This document shows, in pieces, positions 31,016 through 42,428 of a stretch of 64,000 nt of DNA. How positions within the stretch are numbered: position 1 is the first letter of the stretch; each line of letters opens with the position of its first letter. The DNA comes from Echria macrotheca (taxonomy: Eukaryota; Ascomycota; Sordariomycetes; Sordariales; Schizotheciaceae): NCBI GenBank assembly GCA_030411725.1, contig MU839859.1:1-64000 (forward strand), given 5' to 3'. The position numbers and the translations under genes were made by a program. Under the pieces are notes generated by a model. It did not search any database and was not told the origin of the DNA. It saw nothing but the letters and a program-made list of their open reading frames with translations.

Positions 31016-33057
31016 ATGCCCCCCTTCAGAGGTTCGGTCCTGTTCCTCATCATTTGTTATCTCTCGAGCGCTCTTGCTCTCTCGCATCAGAACCCTACAC
31101 GCAGCAAGCTCGTCCTCCACGAGAAACGCGATGCACCTCCTCATGGCTGGACGAAGCGCTCACGCGCACACCCGGCGGCCCGCCTTCCACTTCGGATCGG
31201 TTTGACACAGAGCAATCTGCACCTCGCCGAGGAGTATATGCTCGACGTGTCGGATCCACGATCGCCCAACTTCGGTATGGCTCACAGCTGTCTGGCAAAG
31301 TAGGAATGGTGTTAATTATATCGCAGGCAAGCATTGGACAGCTGAGAGGGTCGCAAATACGTTCGCGCCGTCTAGAGAGGCTGTTGAGGGTGTTGTGGAG
31401 TGGCTTGTCCAATCTGGCATTGGCCCCGAAAGGCACGCCTTTTCCCCTGGTAATTACCTCCCACTCTTAAAAACGACACCAAGCTGATATTGTTTTGCTC
31501 GTGGAAGGTCGGAACTGGATCTTGTTCAACGCAACTGTATCCGAAGCCGAGAGCCTGTTCTCTACGGAATACCACTACTATGAACACCGTGACAAGTCCC
31601 GGGGTTACCGCATTGGGTGCGATGAGTACCACGTGCCGGAAAAGCTGCGTAGACACATCGACTTTGCGATGCCCACGATCCATCTGGAAGGGCTCCGCCC
31701 TGTCCCGAATGCCCTAGTGCGCCGAGGCGCCGTCCGGCCGCCAGTAGAAGGGCTCACGGGGCTGGGGAACTGCTACGAGCTGATCACCATCGAGTGTCTG
31801 CGGGCGCTCTACCACTTCGGCGCGGGCAACACGAGCGCCCCCGGGAACCAGCTTGGGATTCCCGCATGGGGGTCGTATTTACAACCAGACGACCTCGCGT
31901 TGTACTTCCGAAACTACACGACCCAGCCGATTCCCAACGGCACGTTTCCCGAATTCATATCCGTCGACGGCGGTTTGCGGTGGAACTCGTCGCTCCAAAT
32001 TGGGCGAGAAGCCGGGCTTGATGTGCAGACGGCCTACTCCATCATCTACCCGCAGGGCGTGCGGTACTACCAAGTCGGCGACATTGACGTCGGCATCACT
32101 GGGAGCTTCAACACCTTCCTGGACGCCCTTGATGGCTCCTACTGCACGTACCTCGGTGGCGACGCACCCTACCTCGACCCGGTCTATCCCAACCCATCGC
32201 CTGGCGGATACTCCGGCCCCTTGCAGTGCGGTGGCGCACCCGGCAGCAACGTTCTCTCGTTCTCGTACCTGCAGATCGAGGCTGCCCTGCCCGCCTCCTT
32301 CCAGATCCGCCAGTGCAACGAGTACATGAAGCTTGGCCTGCAGGGCGTATCCGTCCTCTTCGCCTCGGGTGACTCGGGCGTCGCAAACCGGTACTCCTCC
32401 CAGTCCAACAACACCTGCCTCACCCCCCGCGACGTCGGCGATTTCATCGACTCCGATGGCCCGCGCTTCTCCCCGTCCTTCCCCTCCAACTGCCCCTGGG
32501 TCACTACCGTCGGCGGCACCTACCTCAAGTCCCACAACCTCTCCCATGGCGAAATCGCCGTCGCCCTCCCCTACGCCCCAAACCCTAAACTGGACTACTA
32601 CTCCGGCGGCGGCTTCTCCAACGTGTTCCCCCGCGCTTCCTACCAAGACTCGGCCGTCTCCTCCTACCTGGCCAATTTCCCGCCCCCTTATCCATCGCCT
32701 GACATCTACAATTCCGCCGGACGAGCCTACCCCGACATCTCAGCCATGGCGCTCAACATCTCTGTAGTAATCAAGGGCCGCGTGCAAGTCGCAGGAGGCA
32801 CTTCTGCATCGACGCCCATCGTTGCGTCTATTATTACGTTGTTGAATGAGGCAAGGATTGCAAAGGGAAAGGGGCCCATTGGGTTTCTGAACCCGACGCT
32901 GTATGCGCACCCGGAGGCATTTACAGATGTCACCGAGGGTGGGAATCCAGGGTGTGGTACGGCGGGGTTTAGCGCCGAGAAGGGATGGGACCCCGTGACG
33001 GGATTGGGGACGCCTAATTATCCCAAGTTGGAGGAGGTGTTTTTGGCGTTGCCTTAG
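31016..33057 (+). CDS. Sedolisin-family (S53) tripeptidyl-peptidase-like protease (643 aa)
   Basis: Exons 31016-31274, 31327-31449 and 31508-33057 (introns 52 and 58 bp). A signal peptide (GSVLFLIICYLSSALALS) precedes a prodomain with SNLHLAEEYMLDVSDPRSPN, FGKHWTAERVANTFAPS and FSPGRNW, typical of the pro-kumamolisin region. The catalytic core has the ExxxD pair in REAGLDVQ (about E295 and D299), the oxyanion Asp in ASGDSGVA (about D416) and the Ser in GGTSASTP (about S560). The Ca2+ site near FTDVTEGGNPGC and GWDPVTGLGTPNYPKL completes the family pattern. S53 enzymes are secreted acidic proteases; fungal SedA-type members remove tripeptides from N-termini. It lies 1.1 kb downstream of the second UstYa gene on the same strand, so a role in trimming the RiPP core is possible but unproven. 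Confidence 0.93.
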
Positions 33058-33635
33058 TTCATGGATAGAAGAGGACGGCTCAGAGCGATGACTGTTTCGG
33101 AATGTCGTCTGGTATTTTCTTACCTGGGTTACCACAAATAGGCGTTTAGCTTACATGTAGACAATGGACTTTGAACAAGCTGCAAATACAAGAGGCTAGA
33201 TGGTAAGTAACCCGTGTAGCTCTCCCGCTAGGCCGTCTGTAAGGCTGACTACCTAGAGGCGGGTGCACTTCTTAGGGGAGCCCATTAATGAGAAGCGCCT
33301 GCGGTACTTCGTGGCAGACCATGGGCCTTGAATCTCTAGGGGGTTCATTTGGAAACTGTGTGCAAGGGGCTGTGCAGCTGTGCCGCAATATAGGTGGTAC
33401 CTTACCCTACACGCGGGGAATAATAGCCGCCCCTCAACGGCATGGTCGCTGAGTTTCATATTGCTGGTGCATGAGATAAGAGCCCGTCGCTAGTGACTGT
33501 GCCTCAGGGACCAGGTTGGTAAAAAGATGCCCTGTAATACTTAAGTACTTTTGTTCACCCCCCATAGCGCGAACAACTTCAGTCCAGCATCGCAAAGACC
33601 ACGGAACAACAAATACTTGACCAACTTTCTTCGCC
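33058..33635. other. Spacer between the two peptidase genes
   Basis: 578 bp; 3' flank of the S53 gene and promoter of the M1 gene. Nothing else recognised. Confidence 0.6.
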
Positions 33636-36401
33636 ATGGCACGCCTTCCCAAGGTTGTCAAACCAACCCACTATGATTTGGACCTCAATCTGGACCTTGA
33701 AGGATTGGTCTTTCGAGGTTCTGTCGTCATCCATCTGGACGTGCTGGCCGACCCAGTTGCATCCATCGTCCTCCACGCGAAGGATCTAGAGATCACCAGC
33801 ACAAAGATTGAGCACCCATCGGGCGAGACAGCAGAAATTACCACCAGCGCCATTGAAGCCAACGCGGACCAGCAAACCATCTCCATTCACCTGCCCCCCT
33901 CCCTTGTCCTTGCGGCCGGCTCCAATGCGCTGCTCCATCTCTCGTTTCACGGCACCATCAAACCCCATGGGCGCACGCCCGGCTTCCAATGGACAGGGTA
34001 CAAGACCGCCGATGGACAGGAAAAATGGGCCGTCTCGACCGAGTGCGAGCCCATAGGCGCGCGTTGCATCTTCCCGTGTCTCGACGAGCCCGAGTACAAG
34101 GCGACGATAAGCTCAAGCATCACCATCAACGATGTGGACTTGACGGTTGTGAGCAACATGGACGTTGCCTCATCGCAGATCAACCCCTCGCCCCCGAATT
34201 CGGAGGGACGGGGTTCCAAAACGGTCAGATTCAACACGACGCCGCGCACGTCGACGTATCTCATCTGTTTTGTCGTCGGCGACTTTGACTTTATCGAGTC
34301 TACGCAGCTTCGCTTCCCTGTGCGGGTTTACGGCGTCAAGGGAAGCACCACGAAACTACAGCACGGAACTCACATGCTGAAAGTGGCCGTCGATGCTCTG
34401 GATCGCTACGAGAAACTGTTTGGGCTGCCGTATCCCCTCCCAAAGCTGGACCTGGTCGCGTTGCCCGACGCCGGTGCGCTCGAGAACTGGGGCTGCATTG
34501 TTTTCGGGGAGCGTTTCATCCTGCTTGACGCCGAGACGACAGCGGCTAAATCATGGCAGATGGCAACCGAGACCCTGTGTCATGAGATTGCCCACCAGTG
34601 GTTTGGCAACCTGGTGACCATGGCCTGGTGGGATGACCTCTGGCTGAACGAGGCCTTTGCCGAGTGGGCGGGCTTCTACGTGGTGGACAAGATGTTCCCC
34701 GAGTGGCAGTACTGGCTGCACTTTGTAGCGGGCGACCCGGACCCGGAAGCCATGGCCTTCTACCAAGGTGCCTTGGATCTGGACTCGACACGGGCCAGCC
34801 ACCCCATCTACAACCCAGACGCCTCACCGGACCGCATGGGCGAGCTGTTCGACAATATCACGTACATGAAGGGCGCGTCGCTGCTCAGGATGTTGTGTCA
34901 TCACCTGGGCAGTGATGGGTTCATCACCGGCGTCAAGGCCTACTTGCAGCGGCATGCGTACGCGAATGCGACAACCAGCGACCTATGGGAAGCCCTAACT
35001 GCGAGTACCGGCGAGGACGTGAAAGAGCTGATGCACAGTTGGACCAAGCACATTGGACACCCTATCCTCTCGGTCTCGGAGGATGAGGCATCCGGTACCA
35101 TCACCGTCGAGCAGCACCGGTATCTGCAGTCCGTTGCGGTCACTCCCGAAGAAGACGAGAATCTGTTCCACGTGCCACTGAACATGAAGACTCTATCTGG
35201 GGGAGACCAGGAAAGCAAACTAGCCTCCTCGCCCCTCCTGCTCACCGACCGCCAGCAGGCACTGTCAATTCCATCCAGAGCCCTCAGTTTCTACAAGCTC
35301 AACGCCGGCCAGATCGGGCTCTACCGCGTGTCCTACCCCCCTTCCCGTCTCCAAAAATTCAGCGACCAGCTCGCAATCCCTAACCTCCTCTCAGCCGAGG
35401 ACCGCGTCGGGCTCATCTCCGATACGCACGCGCTGATTTCCTCCGCCTTACCCACGCCCCTCTCCACGGCGGATCTCCTCTCCTTACTGCTCAGTTTTCA
35501 CGATGCCCATGAGCAAAACTTCCTCGTCTGGCGCCAAATCTTCTACACCTTTGCTAAACTCAAGCAAGCCTTCCTGTTCTCGTCCCCGCAGGCCGAAACC
35601 GCCTTGCAGAACCTGCACCGCCACCTGGTTCTCCCCTTGTGCCGCGACAGAGTCTGGGAAATTAGCGCGAGCGACGCAGTCGAGGTGCAAAACGCCAAGG
35701 CCCTCTTCTTCTCCCAGGCAGCGAGCTACCCACCCCTTTCCGACATCACCACCGAGCTATTCGACAGATTCATAGCCGGAGACAACAAAGCCTTTCACCC
35801 TAACATAAGAAAGTACGTCTTCCAAGCCGTTGCTCAGACCAAGGATACCGACCGGTTCGACACCCTCCTGATCCTCGCACGAACCACGCCGGACCCAGAA
35901 CTTCGCACCGACGCGTTCGTCAGCCTGGGGTATTCGTCGGACCCACAGCTCATTCAACAAGCGTTGGCGTTGATCACTGCGCCGGGAGAGCCGTTCAACC
36001 CGCTGGAGAAGTGGTTTCTGCTTAATGCGCTGCAGACACACAAAGCGGGGGCTGAGGCGGCGTGGGCGTGGTTGACGGGAAATTGGGAGGAGAAACTGCA
36101 AGGGAAGGCGGGCGCGGTGACGCTGCAGCGGTATACGGCGAGTTGCACAGGGAGTTTGTCGACGAGGGAGCAGTTGGAGGACGTGAAACGCTTTGCTGGG
36201 GAAGAGTTTGTTCAGGTGAGTACTGCCGCCTCAGACGGCATGAGAAGCGAAGAGATGCTAACTTTCTTGATTTAATAGGACAAGTTTAAGAAGGCGTTTG
36301 GCCAGGCAATCGAGGGCATTGAGGCCAGGATGGCCTGGGTCGAGCGGGATGGCAAAGGTGTCGAGGCTTGGCTGGAGGAGCACGGGTTCTCTTCGGGGTA
36401 G
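33636..36401 (+). CDS. M1-family zinc aminopeptidase (900 aa)
   Basis: Exons 33636-36215 and 36279-36401 (63-bp intron, GTGAGT..AATAG). Domain order is that of the puromycin-sensitive aminopeptidase / yeast Ape2-Aap1 group. N-terminal beta domain from LPKVVKPTHYDLDLNLDLEG; substrate-binding GALENWG (about residues 280-286; most members have GAMENWG); zinc motif HEIAHQWFGN (about 316-325) with the third ligand in WLNEAFAEW (about E339); then an ERAP1-like C-terminal helical domain. The second exon supplies the last 40 residues (KAFGQAIEGIEARMAWVERD). No signal peptide, so cytosolic. The enzyme removes single residues from peptide N-termini. Lying next to the S53 peptidase and the RiPP genes, it may be cluster-associated or an ordinary housekeeping-type enzyme; length and motifs are complete. 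Confidence 0.93.
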
Positions 36402-37671
36402 GTAAGGTGAAAGACAACAGGTCCGGATGCTTTCCTAAGTACCTAGTGTTTACATGCATAGATGGGTGAATACAACGTCTGCGTGTCTGTTGTAGATATT
36501 ATTAAGTGTGTCTTCCGCCGCGTCCCCGTTTTCCTTCAGTTCAGAATAGCGCCACAGCCAAACTGTTGTGAACCACATCCGTGCCCGAGGGGTCGCAAGC
36601 CAGCCGGTGGTGTTTCATTTTTTGTCGACTTCGACAGGATATTTTTTCTCTCTATGCAGTTAGGCAATGATACAGCTTGACAAGCACAAATCCAAATTTG
36701 ATCTTTGACAAACACAACTGATATCGTATTGACGATAACCAAGAGTAAAGTTATATTACATAAATACAGCGTAAAATGTCACACTCGGGGAGGGCGAGGA
36801 CCGCCAATCTGCTGGTACACTATTTTTCATGCCTGTGATCTGACTGGTTCTTCTTCTGATGTGGGGACCTTTTTTGGGTCGCCTTGTTGGAGTTGAACCA
36901 AGCGATCAGAGAAGGAGGTGGTGTTGTAGAGGTAGGATGACAAGGTCGAACCTGGGATGAATGACCCCTGGCATTGTTGTCTTAGAACCGTTGCAACTGT
37001 CAGTAACTTCCACCTTTCTTTATACTTGAGGCATTACTGACAAATATGTCTCGAGTGCTAGCCCTTGACTGCTCGCGGCCGGCGAGCGGGAAGTTGGCAA
37101 GTTTGATTTGTTACACGTAGGCATCTTGCGTGCAGGGGCTGTTCTGTTGAGATAAGAAACTGATGAGGTAATTAATGTCCCAATTTGACAAATGGAACAA
37201 CTAAGAGCTTCCTTTCAAATAACGATGGAGCATTTATGGTTTCGGCAGAGCAGTACCTGATCGACGATGATGTATATATTTCTCAATGTCAACTGCAAAT
37301 TCCATAGTGAAGCCTGTGAGCGATTGGTCCACGGCATCTCTTTCTCATGGCAACACCGCTTATGTGACATGGTGTTCATGGGATATTCCATGACCACCTG
37401 AATCTGCACAAGGCTCTGGCAGCTGGATCTCATGGCAGTACAGGGGTGTCACGCAGGGTTCTTGGCGACGATGCGAGAGCTCATGGACATTTCCATGAAC
37501 CAATCAGGAGCAGAGCCGGGAGACGGAAACTGCCGAGAGGCACAGCAGCGCGGGCTGCGAAATCAGGCACCCCAGCTGCAGGCCTCCACTGCGAACTCGG
37601 CCAGTGCGGGTTCCTCACCTCGACAAAATCTCTTTTACCTTTCACTGTGGAGATCTGAGACTTGACCTGCG
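36402..37671. other. Intergenic, no supported gene
   Basis: About 1.27 kb. AT-rich centre (36690-36780) and short frames only; the right end is the promoter or leader of the C2H2-like gene. No tRNA-like cloverleaf found by eye. Confidence 0.5.
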
Positions 37672-40352
37672 ATGGCGAATGTCGAACCAATTGCGATGTG
37701 GGGCGCTTGGGAGGCACGTCCTGCATCGTGGTGGGAAGACGTCAACGACGACGCCGACTCCAACTTCGAGCTCGAGGATGACTTCCCGGTCACGCGACTC
37801 CACCCAAGGCTCCCTTCGAGAATTTGTGCTGAGGTTTCATCTGTGGTTTGTTCTTCGCCAAACACACCATCCGGCCATCATGGTCTTTCGAAGTCACAGT
37901 CCGGTCCGTCCGGCTTCCGTCCCCGCAATGCGCCCCACTTGGCGGGATACATTCCCGGACCCCCGGGCCGGCCACGGATCAAACATGAGGAGCTCACTGA
38001 CGCCGACAGTCTTTCGATGCCTCTCGACACCATGAGCTTGTCCACTCTGCCGGACTCCTGCCTAGATTCTGTCCGCGACCACCTTCCCCCAGAAGCGCTG
38101 AAAGAGGAGCCCGTCAGCGCTTCGGAACGCTTGGTATTAAACTCGCTGCGACCGGATATCGGTACTACGGATCTCGATGGCATTCTCAAAGACCTGGAAG
38201 ACTTCCGATGGTTGGACGAACTGGCGAACCGCGAGATGCTTGACGACTTCGTCGATCGGTTTCAGGAGCTCGCCCCACCAATATCAAAATCAGAGTCTGG
38301 CACGGGGTATCCTTGGGTGAGAAGGAATCGGGAGGGACGTCAGGCTGTGGTTGTTTCAAATCCAGCAAAGATAATTCCTTGGCTCCAGTTAGTCGAAGAG
38401 CGAACGGCACCAGGAACTGGAGAGTCAGACCGCGATAACCAGTCCGCAGCTCCACCTTTCACACTACACATCGACGAGTTTCCCCGGCCTGTCAGAGAGT
38501 ATTCGTCGTCACTGTCAGGGACACCAATTTCGGGCGCAACCACGAAGGATGAGGAGCGCCAATTGCGTCGCTCAGACTCAATGCAGAGCTTCGGGAAGGC
38601 TGCCACTTCGTTACTCGAACTTGTTCCAAGAGTGTCTACGTCTAAACGTGTCCAAAATGACGACACCATGTCCGAGTGTGGCTTCAGATCTTGGGATGAA
38701 GCTGACAGCCAGCCCTCGGCATCATCAGAAGCCCATGACGAGGATAATATTCTTAGCATTGGCACCTACGCTGCGGAACATTTATTCGGCCTGGGGTTTG
38801 AGGATGGCCTACCATGGTATCAAGTCAAAAACGCCACACGGAATTTTGTCAACGAGCTCTTGAGGTTGAAGGAATGCGCAAGCGGCGTTGACTCCTCTTC
38901 TTCCGCGGTAGATGCAGACTACCCTCACGTGGCCTGCTTCGGCTCTAGCTCCGGTGGTTCTTCCCTGAAGAGGAAGGCCAGCCCAAATGCCGGCTTCGGG
39001 TTTGGTCGGCGAGATAACGACGAAGAAAGTAAAGACGGTAAAGGCCCGGACCGCCGTGGAAACGGGAAGCGCGGACCCGCTGACCGTGATGAGCCCTCTG
39101 CCCATCATGCAAAGCCCGAGCGCCTTGAGTTCATGTGCCCATATCGCCTCAAAGATCCTTCGCGGTTTAATGTTAGAGAGGCATACGATTGTGCCACCAA
39201 ATCCTACGTTTGCGATGACTCGGATTCAAAGCGCAACGAGCTCAATGAGCTACGGTAAGTCTCTTCCTTACACAAGCCTCGATGCCTAGATGATGCGGAA
39301 CCTCAAGCTGACACTTCACAGACGCCACATCAAACAAAAACACGCCGGCCCGGCTATACTCGCACAACCTTACTGTTCGACCTGCAAGGAGGAGTTTCCA
39401 ACTGCAAAATTACTAGACGAGCACGCAAGACGCCGTGAATGTAGCTACAGAGAGCTTCCATCCAGCGACAACCCTCTTGATGGTCTCAGTCCAGAGGCAG
39501 AGCGGGCTCTGCGAAGCAAGAAAGGCCGCCAAGGAGACACACCGCTAGACCAATACAGACAAATATGTCAGATTATATTTGGGCGAGAGACGGAGATCCC
39601 CAATCCAGGTAGGTGCTGCCCAGCTGCTTCATTCTTGGGCTGTCCAACATGATTAACACGCACCAGGCTACGTTCCCGTAATTGAGCACTTCGAGCTCCA
39701 AGGCCAATACCTGGAAAGCTTGCCAAAGCTCCGAGACGTGCTTTTCCAGAAACTGTATTTTCTACCAGCGCACGAGCTGGACACCATCCTCGACACGATA
39801 CATATCCACACTGTCGACGTCTTTGAGAATTGCATCCATCAAGCTGGTGTCACAATAGCAGCCAGCAAGAGACGCAAAACCACTCGTAGGCCGGGGCCGT
39901 GTCGTTTATCTGAACCCGACCGACCGGCTAGTACTGGATACAAGGAACTGGCAATAGTTCCATCACAGCCCTCAAATCCGTTGCCAAGTTCAAACCACGA
40001 CAACAACTCCGAGGTTTCGTTCACCAAGTCTCTGCCGTCTCTCCAGGAAGGGACTTGGGACTCCACATCTTCGGCTATCGATTCCACACCAGATTCATTT
40101 TCAATTACGGAGGGAATCCCAGTGGAATTTCTGCTCCAGAGCACATTTGACACCGAATTTCTGTTGCAGGACTCCCTGGAAGGAGCTGGAGGGTGTTCTT
40201 TACGTGCTGTCGAGCACGATAACCAAGGGTTTAAGTGGCAGAGTAGCTACGACCTAGGGCTTGATTCAGGCTGCTCTGTCCCACCTGATCTTGTCGATGA
40301 CCTAAATCCGTCTGGTGTAGCGCTGGGATTCGATGTCGAGAGACCACTTTAA
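37672..40352 (+). CDS. Fungal C2H2-like zinc-finger protein (851 aa)
   Basis: Exons 37672-39254, 39322-39608 and 39667-40352 (introns 67 and 58 bp). The N-terminal 480 residues are Ser/Asp/Pro-rich and look disordered. The conserved core is Cys/His-rich: FMCPYRLKDPSRFNVREAYD with CATKSY, then LRRHIKQKH (spanning intron 1), YCSTCKEEFPTAKLLDEHAR and RRECSYRE. This is the double-finger block often annotated as a C2H2-type protein in Sordariomycetes. It is followed by QYRQICQIIFG and PVIEHFELQGQYLESLPKLR, the usual C-terminal partner motif, and a Ser-rich acidic tail. The spacing suggests nucleic-acid or protein binding; no target is known. It could regulate neighbouring genes, but nothing in the sequence shows that. 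Confidence 0.82.
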
Positions 40353-40822
40353 AGTTGGATTTGGGATAACTGTATAGGAGCGGTTGGAGACACCTCGAGT
40401 CCACAAGTACCTTGTCAGGTATTGATCATCTCCTATTGATATCGGGTCGTTTTTACAGGCTGATGAAGCGAGGCACCTCGCGTGAACGGGAGATTTCCGT
40501 TTCACGACCGACTCGGGTTGGAGGACTTCTCGTGGCCCGAGATTCTACAGACAGTGCTCACTCTATTTGCCTCACTCTACCGCGTATTAGGTAACTCGCC
40601 GTGGACGTATCTGTTCAAACCGGCATAGTAACCAAGAATTGCGTCATCGGGTATGAGTCATGGTTTGATTGGACAGTACCGCCCGGAGGAAGAAATCCAT
40701 AAAACCTCACAACCTCCAGTGACTTCAAGCTCAACGAAACCTGCACACCCCATCACAAAACCGTATCCAACCCAAGTCAACTCTACTAGCTCCCATATCA
40801 CACCACTCAACCCACCTCCAAG
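40353..40822. other. Intergenic, promoter of the PhzF-family gene
   Basis: Short spacer with CT/CA-rich sequence just before 40823. A small plus frame at 40653-40895 overlaps the gene start and is a shadow. Confidence 0.55.
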
Positions 40823-42031
40823 ATGCGTTCAGTTCCCTTCGTCACGGTCGATGTCTTCACAACCTCCCGTTTCGCAGGGAACCCTCTCGCGGTAATCCCC
40901 GATGCGCGCGATCTGGACAGCGCTCAGATGCAATCCATCGCCACCGAGTTTGGCTACTCCGAAAGCACATTCGTGCTACCACCGTCGTCCCCGGACAACA
41001 CAGCCAGGGTGCGAATCTTTACGCCAACCGCTGAGATCCCATTTGCAGGACACCCGAATGTGGGCACCGCTTATGTTTTGGGACGCCAAGATGAAATATT
41101 TGGGAAGAAGGCGAAGGAGCTTGGTGGGATCATACGGTTTGAGGAGAACGCCGGTTTGGTTGAGGTTGTCCTCGCTGATTCGGAGCGGAGTGAGGTGACG
41201 GGGGCAAGAATCCGTGCACCTGCGCCGCTTTCCGTGAGGCATGACGTGGTGCCTGTTGATCTGGTTGCGCGATGCGTTTCTATAGATCCGGCGCAGGTGA
41301 AGACGTCACCATACGGACCGGTGATTGCGTCGGTCGGACTCGACTTTGCGTTTGCTGAGCTGGTGAGTTTGGAAGCTTTGGGTGCGTGTCGGCCAGACGT
41401 ATCAGTCTTCCGTGAGGCTGCTTCAACGTATGGAGCTGCTGCGTCGGGGTTTCCGCTGTTCTTGTATGTGAGGGGCACCACCGGGAACCCGTGGTACCGT
41501 ATAAACTCGAAAAATCCGCTTTTACTCTTGGACCGTGCACGCGCTCAAGCCACGCAGTGCCACACATTGCCACACCCAAACGGGGCCTAGTGCGGTTCCA
41601 AGAAAGGACCAGATCATACTAATCTCACCGCCTTCAGGGCCGCCATTCCGAACCTGGCGATTTTGAAGCGACCGCTGACTCAGAACTTGAGCCTGGCGCA
41701 GTGGCACTCCGTGGCTCGAGCGCGTGCACGGTCCAAGAGTAAAAGCGGATTTTTCGAGTTTATACGGTACATTCGTGCGCGCATGTTCGCGCCACTGGAT
41801 GATGTCATGGAGGACCCGGCTACTGGGAGTGCCTCTGGGGCCCTAGCAGCGTTTCTGGTTTCGCAGGTACCCGAGGCGGATGTGGAGGTCGAACTCACCG
41901 TCGAGCAGGGTGTTGAGATGGGTCGGAGGAGCATTATTGAGCTCAAGGTGGTGAAGGAAGGAGGGCAGGTTACCGAGGTATATATCACCGGCCAGTGTGT
42001 TATGGTAATGCAAGGGACGGTCACGGTCTGA
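40823..42031 (+). pseudogene. PhzF-family isomerase gene split by a miniature transposon
   Basis: The first 224 codons encode the N-terminal half of a PhzC/PhzF-fold protein: FVTVDVFTTSRFAGNPLAVI, the catalytic-Glu motif GYSESTFVLPP, and RIFTPTAEIPFAGHPNVGTA. Reading then enters a 271-bp element (41497-41767) and stops at TAG 41588-41590. Beyond the element the C-terminal motifs resume in the same frame: RARMFAPLDDVMEDPATGSA then SGALAAFLVSQ, ending at 42031. Element plus duplicated TA is 273 bp, exactly 91 codons, so the frame is kept and one stop codon is the only break. PhzF-like proteins catalyse isomerisations in phenazine and other metabolism; many fungal members are uncharacterised. 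As it stands the product would lack the second lobe of the active site, so I call it a disrupted gene. Stop read-through is a remote alternative. Confidence 0.85.
41497..41767. mobile_element. 271-bp MITE with 67-bp terminal inverted repeats, TA duplication
   Basis: Left end (41497-41563) starts CCGTATAAACTCGAAAAATC and right end (41701-41767) is its inverse; I count 65 of 67 positions identical. The element is flanked by TA at 41495-41496 and 41768-41769, the target duplication of Tc1/mariner-type transposons. It has no transposase and must be non-autonomous. It sits inside the PhzF-family gene, and removing it with one TA copy leaves continuous PhzF similarity. The near-identical ends suggest recent insertion. 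Confidence 0.88.
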
Positions 42032-42428
42032 TCGGACGAGGGAAAACAGGTATATGTTCAGGAGACCGGTGTGTAGAGCCTCGAGGCAGCACAGGCTCGT
42101 GGAGGATATGGGGAACGGCGAGGCGTTGACTAGTGTCGTGCCCGCCACCACCATACAATCGAGGTTCAATCTTCCCACAAGAAGGGCTCTGGTTGTCCTA
42201 AACCACCAGAGATCAGTGACATTGGCGGTTCCCGGTTTCCGTTGGGTGCCTGCTTGTTCAGCGGATGGCGTCCAATCACCAAGTTGCTCGAAGCGCCAAG
42301 TAACTACCCCTCAAACCGAAAGATGGGGGAAATTCACAACACTTCAACATATCTTTTCTCGGCTTCATTCGTTGAAGGCCGAGATAGCTTCTAGATCCCG
42401 AAACTACCGACTTGCGTACACTTTAAGC

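Noticed and set aside
31879..32646. 255-codon minus-strand frame over the S53 protease
   Set aside because: Antisense shadow; the Val/Gly/Arg-rich translation has no motif, and the plus strand carries the complete sedolisin active site.
41591..41767. MITE as a normal intron of the PhzF gene
   Set aside because: Its ends are CCGTAT..ATACGG inside a TA duplication, not GT..AG, and the 67-bp inverted repeats are those of a transposon.
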